From: Methanolobus zinderi
Lineage (GTDB): Archaea; Halobacteriota; Methanosarcinia; Methanosarcinales; Methanosarcinaceae
Direction: 5' to 3'
Length of the DNA: 64,000 nucleotides
Assembly (NCBI RefSeq): GCF_013388255.1
Contig: NZ_CP058215.1
Coordinates: 186,001 to 250,000, forward strand
Shown piece by piece: positions 17,848-26,803 of this stretch. A model generated the notes under the pieces. That model was not told the origin of the DNA. It ran no database searches and saw nothing but the letters and a program-made list of their open reading frames with translations. The translations under genes and the position numbers were made by a program. The number at the start of each line of letters is the position of its first letter. Within the stretch, counting starts at the first letter, position 1.

Positions 17848-19161
17848 TCCCTTTTGCTTTAGTTCCGTGATATCCTGAATAATACCCTGATAATGGGTGA
17901 CAACTCCGTCATCGTTACGCTGGATGAAGGTCTTCTCTTCCACCCATCTCTGTTCTTTGGATTTGGTTCTTATCCTGTATTCCTTGACAAAGACGGTACC
18001 ACCTTCATCACAGATGTCCGAAAGTTCCGCCTGTACCTCAGGTAGATCATCAGGATGGATTATATCACCATAAAGAATGTCTCCTGAAAGAAACTCATCA
18101 GCCGAATAGCCGAACATGGTTATATTGTCTGAAACAAATTCAACAGGCCAGAGTTCCATCTCATCGTCCGACCCCGCTTTCCATAGGAAAGCAACCACCG
18201 GGCTGTGATTGACAATCGTTTCAAGTGCCTGTTTTCTTTCCAGCAGTTCAGCCTGCCTTTCAAATGATTCCCTGAGTTCGATCTCCCTTTCCTTCAGCTC
18301 CGTGATGTCCTGAACAACTCCCTGGAAATAATCTATATTCCCGGCCCTGCCTCTCTGGATAAAAGTTCCCTGACTTACCCACAATATCTTTCCGTCTCTG
18401 GATTTTAAACGATATTCCTGAGTATAGCTGTTACTTCCATCCTCACATTTCTCCGCAAGTTTATTACTGACCTTCGCGTAGTCATCAGGATGGACCAGGT
18501 CACTGTAATTAACACGACCAAGAATAAAGTCCTCAGCTGAATAACCAAGCCTTGAGACATTCTCAGAAGCATAATCCGCAGGCAGAAACTCTTCTGCCCT
18601 CCACAGGAATACCATGGTAGAACTATTGTTTATGGCATTCTCCAGAGACATCTGTTTGTTCAGTGCTTCCTCTAATGCCATTTCCTTGTTCTTCTGCTCT
18701 GTTATGTCAAAAATTGTACCCTGATAGTGTGTTACATCACCTTCATCGTTACGCTGAATGAAGGTCTGCTCTTTCACCCATCTGTCCTCTCCTGACTTGG
18801 TCCTTATCCTGTACTCCTTGACAAAAACAGTACCTCCCTCGTCACGAATCTCCGAAAGTTCTGTCTCTACCTCAGGAAGATCATCAGGATGGACTATGTC
18901 AGCATAAAGTAGGCCGCCTGAAGTGAAATCCTCCACTGTATAACCCAGAAGGCTTACATTATCTGAAACATATTCCACAGGCCATTTTTCCTCCGGAGTG
19001 TCGTCCGCCTTCCAGAGAAAAGCAATAACAGGACCATTGTTTATTATTTTTTCAAGTACTTTTTCCCTTTCAAGAACCTCATCCAGAGTATTTTCACAGA
19101 CCTCCGGATCATTTTTGTCTGATATGTCAGCTCCCATATAACTCCCCCTTAAGCTAAACAT
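17845..19161 (-). CDS. Triple PAS/PAC-domain protein without output domain
   Basis: The 438-residue soluble protein is three PAS-PAC units (about 35-160, 170-290, 310-435) joined by helical linkers. There is no kinase, cyclase or HTH domain. Units 1 and 3 are far more alike than either is to unit 2 (shared VHPDDLPEVE-like and GGTVFVKEYRIRTKS blocks), pointing to recent internal duplication. It may be a sensor adaptor or scaffold in two-component signalling, or a kinase that lost its end. It lies between pylD and ramA, but the link to pyrrolysine is positional only. A start at the internal ATG (GADISD) is also possible. Confidence 0.8.
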   Translation of the reverse strand: MFSLRGSYMGADISDKNDPEVCENTLDEVLEREKVLEKIINNGPVIAFLWKADDTPEEKWPVEYVSDNVSLLGYTVEDFTSGGLLYADIVHPDDLPEVETELSEIRDEGGTVFVKEYRIRTKSGEDRWVKEQTFIQRNDEGDVTHYQGTIFDITEQKNKEMALEEALNKQMSLENAINNSSTMVFLWRAEEFLPADYASENVSRLGYSAEDFILGRVNYSDLVHPDDYAKVSNKLAEKCEDGSNSYTQEYRLKSRDGKILWVSQGTFIQRGRAGNIDYFQGVVQDITELKEREIELRESFERQAELLERKQALETIVNHSPVVAFLWKAGSDDEMELWPVEFVSDNITMFGYSADEFLSGDILYGDIIHPDDLPEVQAELSDICDEGGTVFVKEYRIRTKSKEQRWVEEKTFIQRNDDGVVTHYQGIIQDITELKQKG

Positions 19162-19402
19162 TTCCTGTTATATTGTTTGTTAGTCAAAGTATTAATCAAT
19201 TTTTAGCTCTGCCGAAATATTCATAGAACAATAGAGACTATTGTATAGTAAAATATAAATAGTACATTTTATGAAAATGTTTTTGATTTTATAGGGCTAT
19301 GTTTTTGTATACCCGGATTTTAGGCACAAAATATATATTTCAGTGCCCTCAAATCAAAAGCTGAAGGTTAATAATTCAAAATGTTTTGTGAAGGAAAAAC
19401 TC

Positions 19403-21043
19403 ATGTACGTAATTGCACTGGACATTGGGACAAGTGGTTTCAGATCACAGCTAATAGACCTTGAAAAGCAGGAGACGATCAAAACAGTGATTACCATGGG
19501 TCATCCTCTTCCCGGTGGGAATGTGATGGACCATCTGGATTTTGCCATTAACACAGGCAGGGATGTAGCCCACGGACTGATGGTAGAAGCTGTGAAAAAG
19601 GTGCTGGAAAGATTTGACGTTGATCCTTCGGGCATACAGAGAATAGCTGTTTGCGGGAACCCTATACAATTATCCCTTTTCCAGAATACAGAGATTCGGG
19701 ACCTTGCATATGCAGGAGAGTCAAAGCAGAAAAATCTTGGTGTATATAATGTGAAAAGGGATGCCCGCATCTTTCCTGCCAACGAGATATTCAAAAAAAC
19801 CTATCCTATGAATAACTGCGAGATAGTAGTTCCTCCTGCAATAAAACACGAGATCGGGGCTGATGCTCTTGCCATGATGATGGAAACCGATTTTCTTGAA
19901 CAGGACGGACCATGCCTGGTAACGGATTACGGAACAAATGCGGAAATGGCACTGAAGGTCGGGGAAAAGATAATCACTGCAAGTGCCGCTGCCGGTCCGG
20001 CCATTGAAGGTCAGGGTATCAACTGCGGTATGCTGGCAGGTCCCGGAGCCATAAGCGATGTTAATACTGAGGGTGATTACTGGCGACTTATAGTACTCAA
20101 TGAGAAGATGGAAGCAGTAAAGGGAGACCTTGTAGATCCGGTTTCCGGCAAAACCATAGAGTCCTCTGATACTCAGGCCAGGGGTATTACAGGTACGGGA
20201 GTAATTTCCACCATCGCCCTGGCAATCAAGGAAGGACTCACAGAGAAGTTGCCCCATCTTCCCGAAGGGAGGATCATCCTCGGAGACAGCATCATAATCA
20301 CAGATAAAGATGTGGAAGAAGTGGGCAAGGCAATAGGTGCCATACTGGCAGCCCATATGACCCTGATGATAGAAGCCGGTATTGATTACTCCGACCTGAA
20401 ATACGTCTATATGTCCGGAGCCAGTGGTACATATGTAGATGCTGAAAAAGCAAGGCATATAGGTTCTGTTCCGGGTTTTGTCGAGAACATCGTCCAGTTT
20501 GGCAACACTTCCATCGGCCTTGCGAGAAAGCTTGCCGTAGATCCTATCAGGCTATGCGATGTTATGCAAATAGCAAGAAAAATACATGCCGATCACCTCA
20601 TGATGGCCACAAGCGAGACATTCAAGGATATATATATCTGCGAACTTTCCTACTGGCAGCAGGGAATGCCCCAAGAGATCTATGATGAGATGATCAAAAT
20701 GTATAATATCAAGCCCTTCCCTCCCAAACTCGAAAAGGTGAATATCGAAAGACGTGTTTCAAGGGACATCGATGATGTGGGTAAAAAAGGCCTTGATATT
20801 GTAAAGGATATAGGTACTATCCTTGAAGGACCCGTGGAAAAATGTATTCTGTGCCATAAATGTGAAAAAGAATGTCCTGAAGACGCTGTAGTTATAACTG
20901 AAGAGCAGGGCAAGAGGTTTGCGAATATAGACAGTCAGCACTGCCTTGGTACGAGCTGCAGGCGTTGTGTTGCCATCTGTCCCGAGCAGACAATGGACCA
21001 TTCGAAATTGAAAATAAAGCATTTCCTGAAAATAAAGCGCTGA
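19403..21043 (+). CDS. ramA: Corrinoid reductive activator RamA
   Basis: RamA uses ATP to reduce inactive Co(II) corrinoid in MtmC and MtbC to active Co(I). The start MYVIALDIGTSGFRSQ is an ASKHA phosphate loop; the body is the RACo-like activator domain, and the C-terminus carries two ferredoxin clusters, CILCHKCEKEC and CLGTSCRRCVAIC. I use ATG 19403, since the upstream in-frame ATG at 19343 lies in AT-rich DNA beside a TATA-like stretch. The product has 546 residues, near the usual length. It completes the methylamine set here. Confidence 0.95.
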   Translation: MYVIALDIGTSGFRSQLIDLEKQETIKTVITMGHPLPGGNVMDHLDFAINTGRDVAHGLMVEAVKKVLERFDVDPSGIQRIAVCGNPIQLSLFQNTEIRDLAYAGESKQKNLGVYNVKRDARIFPANEIFKKTYPMNNCEIVVPPAIKHEIGADALAMMMETDFLEQDGPCLVTDYGTNAEMALKVGEKIITASAAAGPAIEGQGINCGMLAGPGAISDVNTEGDYWRLIVLNEKMEAVKGDLVDPVSGKTIESSDTQARGITGTGVISTIALAIKEGLTEKLPHLPEGRIILGDSIIITDKDVEEVGKAIGAILAAHMTLMIEAGIDYSDLKYVYMSGASGTYVDAEKARHIGSVPGFVENIVQFGNTSIGLARKLAVDPIRLCDVMQIARKIHADHLMMATSETFKDIYICELSYWQQGMPQEIYDEMIKMYNIKPFPPKLEKVNIERRVSRDIDDVGKKGLDIVKDIGTILEGPVEKCILCHKCEKECPEDAVVITEEQGKRFANIDSQHCLGTSCRRCVAICPEQTMDHSKLKIKHFLKIKR

Positions 21044-21080
21044 ACCTTCGGGCTGGCCATTTTTCAGATTATGAAAGAAT

Positions 21081-22646
21081 TTATTCATCGAACCTGAGAA
21101 TGCTCGTCCTGTAGGTCGCAAGATCCACAACCGGAACCTGGCACGGTGTCGGGACGACATTCATCCTTTTCTGGAACTCGGTCTGGTCCTGCCATGTACC
21201 GGAGTTTACCAGCAGCACGTTCTTGTACCATTCAACACCCACGGTATGTACGTGACCGCAGTGCAAAATGTCGGGAACCTGGCCAAGCACGAAATGATCA
21301 TTTTTCTCGGGTGCAATGGAAACGCGGCTTCCGTACATGGGAGACAGGTGCCTGAACTTCATCATTTCCACCATACCCCTGGTGGGTTCGGTATATGAGA
21401 CGCCGGGCACGGCTGCCACAAGATCGTCTATTGAACGACCGTGGTATATCAGGATCTTCGTTCCGTCCAGATTCACCATTGCCGGGTTTCCCACAAAGGT
21501 CACATTGGACGGGAAATCGGCCCTGATGCACTCAGGAAGTTTGGGCTGAGGTTCGGCCTGTCTTACTGCGTCGTGATTTCCGGGAGAAATTATCACCCTT
21601 ATGTTCTTTGGTATCTCATCAAAATATTCGGCGGCCTTTCTGTACTGATCATACACATCCGGGATGTTGAGCTCATGTTCCTGTCCGGGATAGATTCCCA
21701 CCCCGTCCACAAGATCACCTGCAACCACAAGGTAGCGCACTTCCTTTGAGATAGCTGCAAGAGCTTCGTTATCGGTATCACCTCTCAGAAAATCAACAAA
21801 GCGCTCCCATGGTTCTTCCATAAAAGTGGTACTACCCACATGCACATCGGATGTGAGTACTGCCTTGCCAAAGCTGCCACCCTTTTTTGCCATTGTGTTG
21901 GGAAGGTCGGGAATAATGATCTTCTGAGCTATCATGAGCTTTCCGTCATTTGTGAGCGCACCGGAAAAACCCACGACCTCATCCAGTACAAGATGTGTGG
22001 CCTGCTCATAGAGTTCCTTGTCCGCCATGCGCACTAGCACCGAAAAAGAACCCGTAGGGTCTTCCACCTCCAGGATCTTATGGCCGTTACTGGTACTTTT
22101 TATATCGGATATCATACCGATTATAGATACGTCACCAAAATCCTTGCCCCCACGCAGTCCTGGGGACCGGTTCTTATTCAGACTCTCAATGGGTCTTGCA
22201 TTGACCCTGGAGCGTATGATCTCACTGAGCCTGCTGTAGCGGTTCCTGAAGAACTGCACAAATTCCATGTATTCTCCCACACAGGTGGAATTATCGGAGA
22301 TATCCGAAATAATAGATACCGGATTATCGGACAGTAAGAAATCAGGCGATCCGCTACTGGTGATTACTGAAGCCAGCGGCTGCTCTGTCTGGATCCTGAG
22401 TGTGTCGGCAGAATTTTCAACAAAAGTGGTGACAGGACCGTCGGTTGACTCATTAGCAGGATCAGCAGCAGCAGAATCTATGTCGATATGCTCCACACCG
22501 ATCACCAGCACGGAAGTGTCAATATTTCCCAGGACCTGCTGTATCAGCCTCTCGGGTGAGCAGTGGGAGCATATGAGTTCCACTGCCTCAGGGCTGATCT
22601 GGTAACCTTCTTCGATAAAAACCGTCAGGACATCAACTTCATTCAT
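21081..22646 (-). CDS. polB: DNA polymerase D small subunit DP1
   Basis: DP1 is the exonuclease subunit of the euryarchaeal replicative polymerase D. The 521-residue protein has an N-terminal helical region, a low-complexity segment (about 60-125), an OB-fold (about 165-255) and a calcineurin-like phosphoesterase domain with DVHVGS, GDLVDG, GNHDAV, HGRSIDD and CGHVHTVG as metal-binding motifs. It is close to orc1/cdc6 and the origin. Confidence 0.95.
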   Translation of the reverse strand: MNEVDVLTVFIEEGYQISPEAVELICSHCSPERLIQQVLGNIDTSVLVIGVEHIDIDSAAADPANESTDGPVTTFVENSADTLRIQTEQPLASVITSSGSPDFLLSDNPVSIISDISDNSTCVGEYMEFVQFFRNRYSRLSEIIRSRVNARPIESLNKNRSPGLRGGKDFGDVSIIGMISDIKSTSNGHKILEVEDPTGSFSVLVRMADKELYEQATHLVLDEVVGFSGALTNDGKLMIAQKIIIPDLPNTMAKKGGSFGKAVLTSDVHVGSTTFMEEPWERFVDFLRGDTDNEALAAISKEVRYLVVAGDLVDGVGIYPGQEHELNIPDVYDQYRKAAEYFDEIPKNIRVIISPGNHDAVRQAEPQPKLPECIRADFPSNVTFVGNPAMVNLDGTKILIYHGRSIDDLVAAVPGVSYTEPTRGMVEMMKFRHLSPMYGSRVSIAPEKNDHFVLGQVPDILHCGHVHTVGVEWYKNVLLVNSGTWQDQTEFQKRMNVVPTPCQVPVVDLATYRTSILRFDE

Positions 22647-22789
22647 GATTGACCGGGTGTTTTTTTAAAGTAAGAATGTCAACGTATAAAATTGCAATTA
22701 TTGATCCATACGTTAAGATTTTATTGGCTGCAAGTATATTCATAATCCTGAAATATTCTTTTATATTCTAAACCTCAGGCAGGAATAAA

Positions 22790-23350
22790 ATGACCTTAAA
22801 GGATAAGTATAAGGCCTTCAAAGAAAGTGATAACTTTTACGTATCACTTGCCCGTGATATTCTATCGGTATTCTTAGCCGTTTTGATATTTGCCTCTTTT
22901 TCACAGATAGTATTTGGAATGTGGACTCCCATGGTCGCCGTGGAATCCGGCAGCATGGAACCGCATATGAACGTTGGTGACATTATATTCATCAAAGACA
23001 TCGACCGAACGCAAATCGTGACCTATGCCCAGGGAACAGATGATTATACCTCATTTGATAGTTACGGAGATGTGATACTGTACAAACCCTACGGACAGGA
23101 AGGCGTAACACCCATCATCCACCGGGCCATGTATTATGTCGAAGAGGGAGAGCCCATGTGGGAGGGAGGTCCGGAAGCACCTCATTCCGGTTATATCACA
23201 AAAGGTGACAACGAAGTAACAAACAGATATTATGACCAGCAGGGTCAGGTAAGTTACCTCATGCCCGTGAAAGAGGAATGGGTGATTGGTGTGGCGCAGT
23301 TCAAGATTCCCTATCTGGGATATCTGAGACTCATGCTCCCAAGCTTCTGA
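22790..23350 (+). CDS. Signal peptidase I, archaeal type
   Basis: A 186-residue membrane protease that removes signal peptides outside the cell. One transmembrane segment lies at about 23-44, followed by the catalytic SGSMEPHM with S55. H111 (IIHRAM) stands where bacterial enzymes have Lys, as in archaeal and ER signal peptidases, and D140 is in TKGDNEVT. AGGCAGG precedes the ATG. It converges end to end with orc1/cdc6 with no gap. Confidence 0.92.
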   Translation: MTLKDKYKAFKESDNFYVSLARDILSVFLAVLIFASFSQIVFGMWTPMVAVESGSMEPHMNVGDIIFIKDIDRTQIVTYAQGTDDYTSFDSYGDVILYKPYGQEGVTPIIHRAMYYVEEGEPMWEGGPEAPHSGYITKGDNEVTNRYYDQQGQVSYLMPVKEEWVIGVAQFKIPYLGYLRLMLPSF

Positions 23351-24586
23351 TCACAGATGCAACTGCGTCGTCATTACGGGTTTGAAACCATCCAGTGGTT
23401 TTAACCTGTAATCCTCGAACAACACTTTTTTTGTACTTGTGATGGGTACGCTCAACACGATTTCCTTTGTCCTGCCGTACCTGCCTTTACTTACTACGAC
23501 CGCATTGACGATTCCCAGCATGTCCAGCTCGGACATAAGATCGGTCACCCTGCGCTGGGTCAGGATATCCATGTCAACATGAATGCAGAGCTGGCGGTAG
23601 ACATTGTAGACCTCGCCTGTTGTCACATTCCTGTAGCCGTTGTTCCTCAGGAGCATGACACTATAGAGGGCGAGTTTGGACTGGGTGGGAAGAGTGCGTA
23701 CAACTTCCACCACGCGGTCGATCTCGATCTTTTCCTGAGCATTCCTGACATGTTGCTCTTCGACCTGTGATTTGTTCTCACGTTCGGCAATCTCACCTGC
23801 AACTCTGAGAAGATCCAGTGCGCGTCTTGCATCACCATGTTCCTGGGCGGCAAACGCAGCACATAAGGGAATTACCATTTCATCAAGCGCATCCGGCTTG
23901 TATGCGATCTCAGCCCTTTCATGGAGGATATCACTGATCTGGTCCGCATCGTAGGGAGGGAAGATTATCTCTTCCTCTCCAAGGGAACTCTTGACCCTTG
24001 GATCAAGGAATTCAGTGAACTTCAGGTCGTTGGAAACACCTATCATGCTTACCTTCGCCTTTTTAAGATCAGTATTTATTCGAGAAAGATTATAAAGAAC
24101 ATCATCGCCTTTTTTGATCAGCTTATCAATTTCATCAAGAATAATAATAATGACCTGTTTTTCAGAATCGATTGCTTCCTTGAATTTCGCAAAGACCTGA
24201 TCCGTGGGCCATCCTGTCATCGGGACATCCTCACCGAACTGCCTTGAAAGGTTGGCAAGCAAACGGTACTGAGTATCTATGACCTCACAGTTGAGATACA
24301 CAACCTTACAGGACGTACCAAGGGATTCACCTTTTCTTTCCAGCTCAATACCCACATGACGGGTAACAGCTGTTTTTCCGGTACCGGTTTTTCCGTAAAT
24401 GAGGATATTTGAGGGGGTATCTCCTCGTAAAGCGGAAACCAGGATGGAAGCCAGACTGTTGATCTGATCATCCCTGTGAACCAAAGAATCAGGAGTATAA
24501 GAGTGTCTTAAGACCTCCTTGTTCTTGAAAATTGGTTCGCTCTCCAATAACTCCTGAAACAAACCATCCAACGATTTATTTTGCAT
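23351..24586 (-). CDS. cdc6: Origin-binding initiator Orc1/Cdc6
   Basis: An AAA+ ATPase that binds origin repeats and loads the MCM helicase. The Walker A motif GKTGTGKT and Walker B IIIILDEIDK are clear, with a C-terminal winged helix (LTQRRVTDLMSELDML). I start at ATG 24586 (MQNKSLDG), five bases after GGGTGA, giving 411 residues; a GTG/ATG option at 24604 adds six. The origin with ORB-like repeats lies directly upstream. Confidence 0.94.
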   Translation of the reverse strand: MQNKSLDGLFQELLESEPIFKNKEVLRHSYTPDSLVHRDDQINSLASILVSALRGDTPSNILIYGKTGTGKTAVTRHVGIELERKGESLGTSCKVVYLNCEVIDTQYRLLANLSRQFGEDVPMTGWPTDQVFAKFKEAIDSEKQVIIIILDEIDKLIKKGDDVLYNLSRINTDLKKAKVSMIGVSNDLKFTEFLDPRVKSSLGEEEIIFPPYDADQISDILHERAEIAYKPDALDEMVIPLCAAFAAQEHGDARRALDLLRVAGEIAERENKSQVEEQHVRNAQEKIEIDRVVEVVRTLPTQSKLALYSVMLLRNNGYRNVTTGEVYNVYRQLCIHVDMDILTQRRVTDLMSELDMLGIVNAVVVSKGRYGRTKEIVLSVPITSTKKVLFEDYRLKPLDGFKPVMTTQLHL

Positions 24587-24681
24587 TTTTGTCACCCTGT
24601 CCATTCAGTAGCACAAGTTAAACATTATTCTGAGGGGATTAGAAGCGTAAAGATAATAGAGCGTTTTTCATCTATCTCTCC

Positions 24682-24702
24682 GTTCCAAAGGATACATAGG
24701 AA
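24682..24702 (+). repeat. Weak ORB-like element
   Basis: GTTCCAAAGGATACATAGG resembles the archaeal ORB consensus GTTCCAGTGGAAACAAAGGG with about six mismatches. It is the box nearest cdc6. Confidence 0.35.
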
Positions 24703-24731
24703 GAGTAGCTTATTAATGCTTATGGTGAAGA

Positions 24732-24752
24732 CCCCCCTGTTTCAAATGCAAC
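24732..24752 (-). repeat. Partial ORB-like element
   Basis: CCCCCCTGTTTCAAATGCAA read on the minus strand keeps the G-rich end and GAAACA core of an ORB but has a poor distal half. Confidence 0.4.
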
Positions 24753-24865
24753 TAAAGATCTTTTTAAACTTGAAAGATAAAAACCGACAAAAGAGAGCTT
24801 TTTTAAGAAGAGTTTGTTTATCCTGAACAGGATGGTTATAACCTTCAGAGCTTCCTATGGAACTT

Positions 24866-24888
24866 AACCCCTTTGTTTCAACTGGAAG
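24866..24888 (-). repeat. Origin recognition box, strong match
   Basis: On the minus strand the core is CTTCCAGTTGAAACAAAGGG followed by GTT, differing from the archaeal ORB consensus at a single core base. It is the best box in the origin. Confidence 0.8.
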
Positions 24889-24904
24889 CTATATAAACCA
24901 CAGT

Positions 24905-24929
24905 GACCCTATGATTTCAACTGGAATGC
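24905..24929 (-). repeat. Origin recognition box, moderate match
   Basis: On the minus strand ATTCCAGTTGAAATCATAGG keeps the TTCCAGTTGAAA core shared with the box at 24866 and has the same orientation, 39 bp away. Confidence 0.65.
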
Positions 24930-24931
24930 AC

Positions 24932-24957
24932 AAAAAAAGATGAAAACATCTTTTTTT
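24932..24957. repeat. A/T inverted repeat in origin
   Basis: A7-GATG and CATC-T7 form a perfect 11-bp inverted repeat around AAAA. It sits between the two facing sets of ORBs, where DNA unwinding would be expected. Confidence 0.6.
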
Positions 24958-25047
24958 AAAATTTCAAAAAAAACCTGGTAGTGTAAGTATGGATATTCTG
25001 ATATATAAAGATTACTTTTCATTAAACACACTGAACAAAAAGATAGG

Positions 25048-25069
25048 CTTCCAGTAGAAATAATGGGGT
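25048..25069 (+). repeat. Origin recognition box in opposite orientation
   Basis: CTTCCAGTAGAAATAATGGG followed by GT matches the ORB consensus with three changes. It faces the boxes at 24866 and 24905, so the A/T tract is bracketed. Confidence 0.7.
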
Positions 25070-25100
25070 AGCTCTCTAGCCAAAAAATCTTCCCGGAGTT

Positions 25101-25121
25101 ATCCAGAGGACAAAAACAGGA
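25101..25121 (+). repeat. Weak ORB-like element
   Basis: TATCCAGAGGACAAAAACAG keeps TCCAG-N-GGA-N-A and the spacing of an ORB, in the same orientation as the box at 25048. Confidence 0.35.
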
Positions 25122-25371
25122 TTCCAGAAATCCGTAACAATCAAAATTCTGTCGATATAGCAAATACTTAAATTTTTTCTCATCTATCTTCATCTGTTGT
25201 GACCTATTTTGCAATCTATTAAACTAAAATCCGAAAAAATGATGTAGCAATAACCAAAATCAACAAAATCAGTATGCTAAAATCAGCAAAATGATCAATC
25301 TTCAAATTAAAAGAACCAGGCAAATCTTCAAACACAATAGTTTTAAACATCCGGTAGTATTCATGTGTTAA

Positions 25372-26526
25372 ATGAAGCAAACCGGAGTTAGCGAAGAAGA
25401 AATCTTCTATCTTCTTAGTGATGCGAAAAAAAGGGACTTCAGCTATCAGCGGGTTCTCAGTTCAATGTGTACCTATCCCCATGAGGTTGCCGTCAGGGCA
25501 CATATGCAGTTCATCGAGTCCAACATGGGTGATTTTGGTCTTTTCAGGGGTACCCATGATCTGGAAAAGCAAATTATCCTGATGCTTGGCGATATATATC
25601 ATTGCGGTTCTGTTGAAGGCTATCTTACAACCGGTGGAACGGAATCCAATATTCAGGCAGTTCGCGCAATGCGTAATTTCTCACGGGATCGGGGAAACTA
25701 TGACAGTTCTGAGGTGAGACCAAATATAGTGGTTCCAGCATCTGCTCATTTTTCATTCGACAAGATTGCCGATATCCTTGATATGGAGGTCAAAAAGGCT
25801 GATCTTGATCATGAGATGAAAGTATCCGTGGATTCAATGCAGTCTCTTATAGATGAGAACACTGTTGGATTGGTTGCTATTGCAGGCTCCACGGAATTCG
25901 GGCAGGTGGATCCGATAGAAGAGATATCGCAAATTGCACTGTCTCATTCTCTTCCGCTGCATATAGATGCGGCGTTTGGTGGTTTTGTACTGCCGTTCAT
26001 TTCAGCTAATCACAAATTCGATTTTTCCCTTCCGGGGGTAACTTCCATGGCAGTTGATCCTCACAAGATGGGTCTTAGTACCATTCCTTCAGGTGTGTTG
26101 CTTTTCAGGGATTTCGAGTACATTAATCATCTGAGGGTACATGCTCCCTATCTCACAGTGGATACCCAATACACGCTCACAGGGACCAGAAGTGGTGCAG
26201 CGGTTGCAGCGACCTATGCTGTGATGAAGTTCCTGGGGGTAGAAGGATACTCAAAGGTGGTTGAAAGATGCATGGACCTTACAGGTCATCTGGTTGAGAG
26301 GGTAAAGGGACTTGGTATCAGGCCTGTGATCGATCCCGTGATGAACGTTGTGGCACTGGAGGTTCCACATCCTACGACTCTGAGAACAAAACTTTCCAGC
26401 GAATATGACTGGCATGTTTCCATCACTCAGGATCCGAAGGCATTAAGGCTTGTGATCATGCCTCATCTTGATATCGGAACAATTGATATGTTCATTAACG
26501 ATCTTGAAAAAGCACTTCGGTCTTGA
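25372..26526 (+). CDS. mfnA: Tyrosine/aspartate decarboxylase MfnA
   Basis: A PLP enzyme of 384 residues related to glutamate decarboxylase. In methanogens MfnA makes tyramine for methanofuran, and some homologues make beta-alanine from aspartate. TTGGTESN binds the cofactor phosphate, HIDAAFGGF holds the PLP-nitrogen Asp, and K232 in DPHKMG is the Schiff-base lysine. The start is ATG 25372 with no clear ribosome site, so the mRNA may be nearly leaderless. Confidence 0.9.
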   Translation: MKQTGVSEEEIFYLLSDAKKRDFSYQRVLSSMCTYPHEVAVRAHMQFIESNMGDFGLFRGTHDLEKQIILMLGDIYHCGSVEGYLTTGGTESNIQAVRAMRNFSRDRGNYDSSEVRPNIVVPASAHFSFDKIADILDMEVKKADLDHEMKVSVDSMQSLIDENTVGLVAIAGSTEFGQVDPIEEISQIALSHSLPLHIDAAFGGFVLPFISANHKFDFSLPGVTSMAVDPHKMGLSTIPSGVLLFRDFEYINHLRVHAPYLTVDTQYTLTGTRSGAAVAATYAVMKFLGVEGYSKVVERCMDLTGHLVERVKGLGIRPVIDPVMNVVALEVPHPTTLRTKLSSEYDWHVSITQDPKALRLVIMPHLDIGTIDMFINDLEKALRS

Positions 26527-26574
26527 GAGATCTAAAAAAGAATAGTGAAGAGAGAAACAGTTGAGGGGATGAGG

Positions 26575-26619
26575 CTGATGACACCATGCCCTGAAACTTG
26601 TAGGACGTGTGTTCATCAG
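26575..26619 (+). other. Hairpin downstream of mfnA
   Basis: CTGATGACAC can pair with GTG-TTCATCAG across a 22-nt loop with a one-base bulge, starting 49 bp after the mfnA stop. It is probably a 3'-end structure. The rest of the 277-bp gap holds only a likely promoter for the next gene. Confidence 0.4.
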
Positions 26620-26803
26620 ACCCGTGCTTGAGTGGAAATCTGTATGTATAATATATACTTATGATCCAAGCAGGGTGAAAGTAATCAGTTTTGAGTAAGT
26701 TCCCCATTAAATTACACAGGCAGATTCCGGATCAAAAAGTTCTGTCTGAGTTTTTTCCGATCCCCGGATAAAATTAAATACGAAGCTCATCTAACAACAA
26801 AGC

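Larger units (their letters stand above)
24605..25371. other. Replication origin region (oriC)
   Basis: This 767-bp AT-rich gap upstream of orc1/cdc6 holds no credible gene. It contains at least two good and three weaker origin recognition boxes, facing each other across an A/T tract with a perfect 11-bp A-rich inverted repeat (24932-24957). This is the standard layout of a euryarchaeal origin. The last 170 bases are A-rich and carry the promoter of mfnA. Confidence 0.8.

Noticed and set aside
24909-25214. 101-codon minus-strand ORF in the origin
   Set aside because: It covers two ORB elements and the A/T dyad, has low-complexity sequence, no ribosome site and no known likeness.
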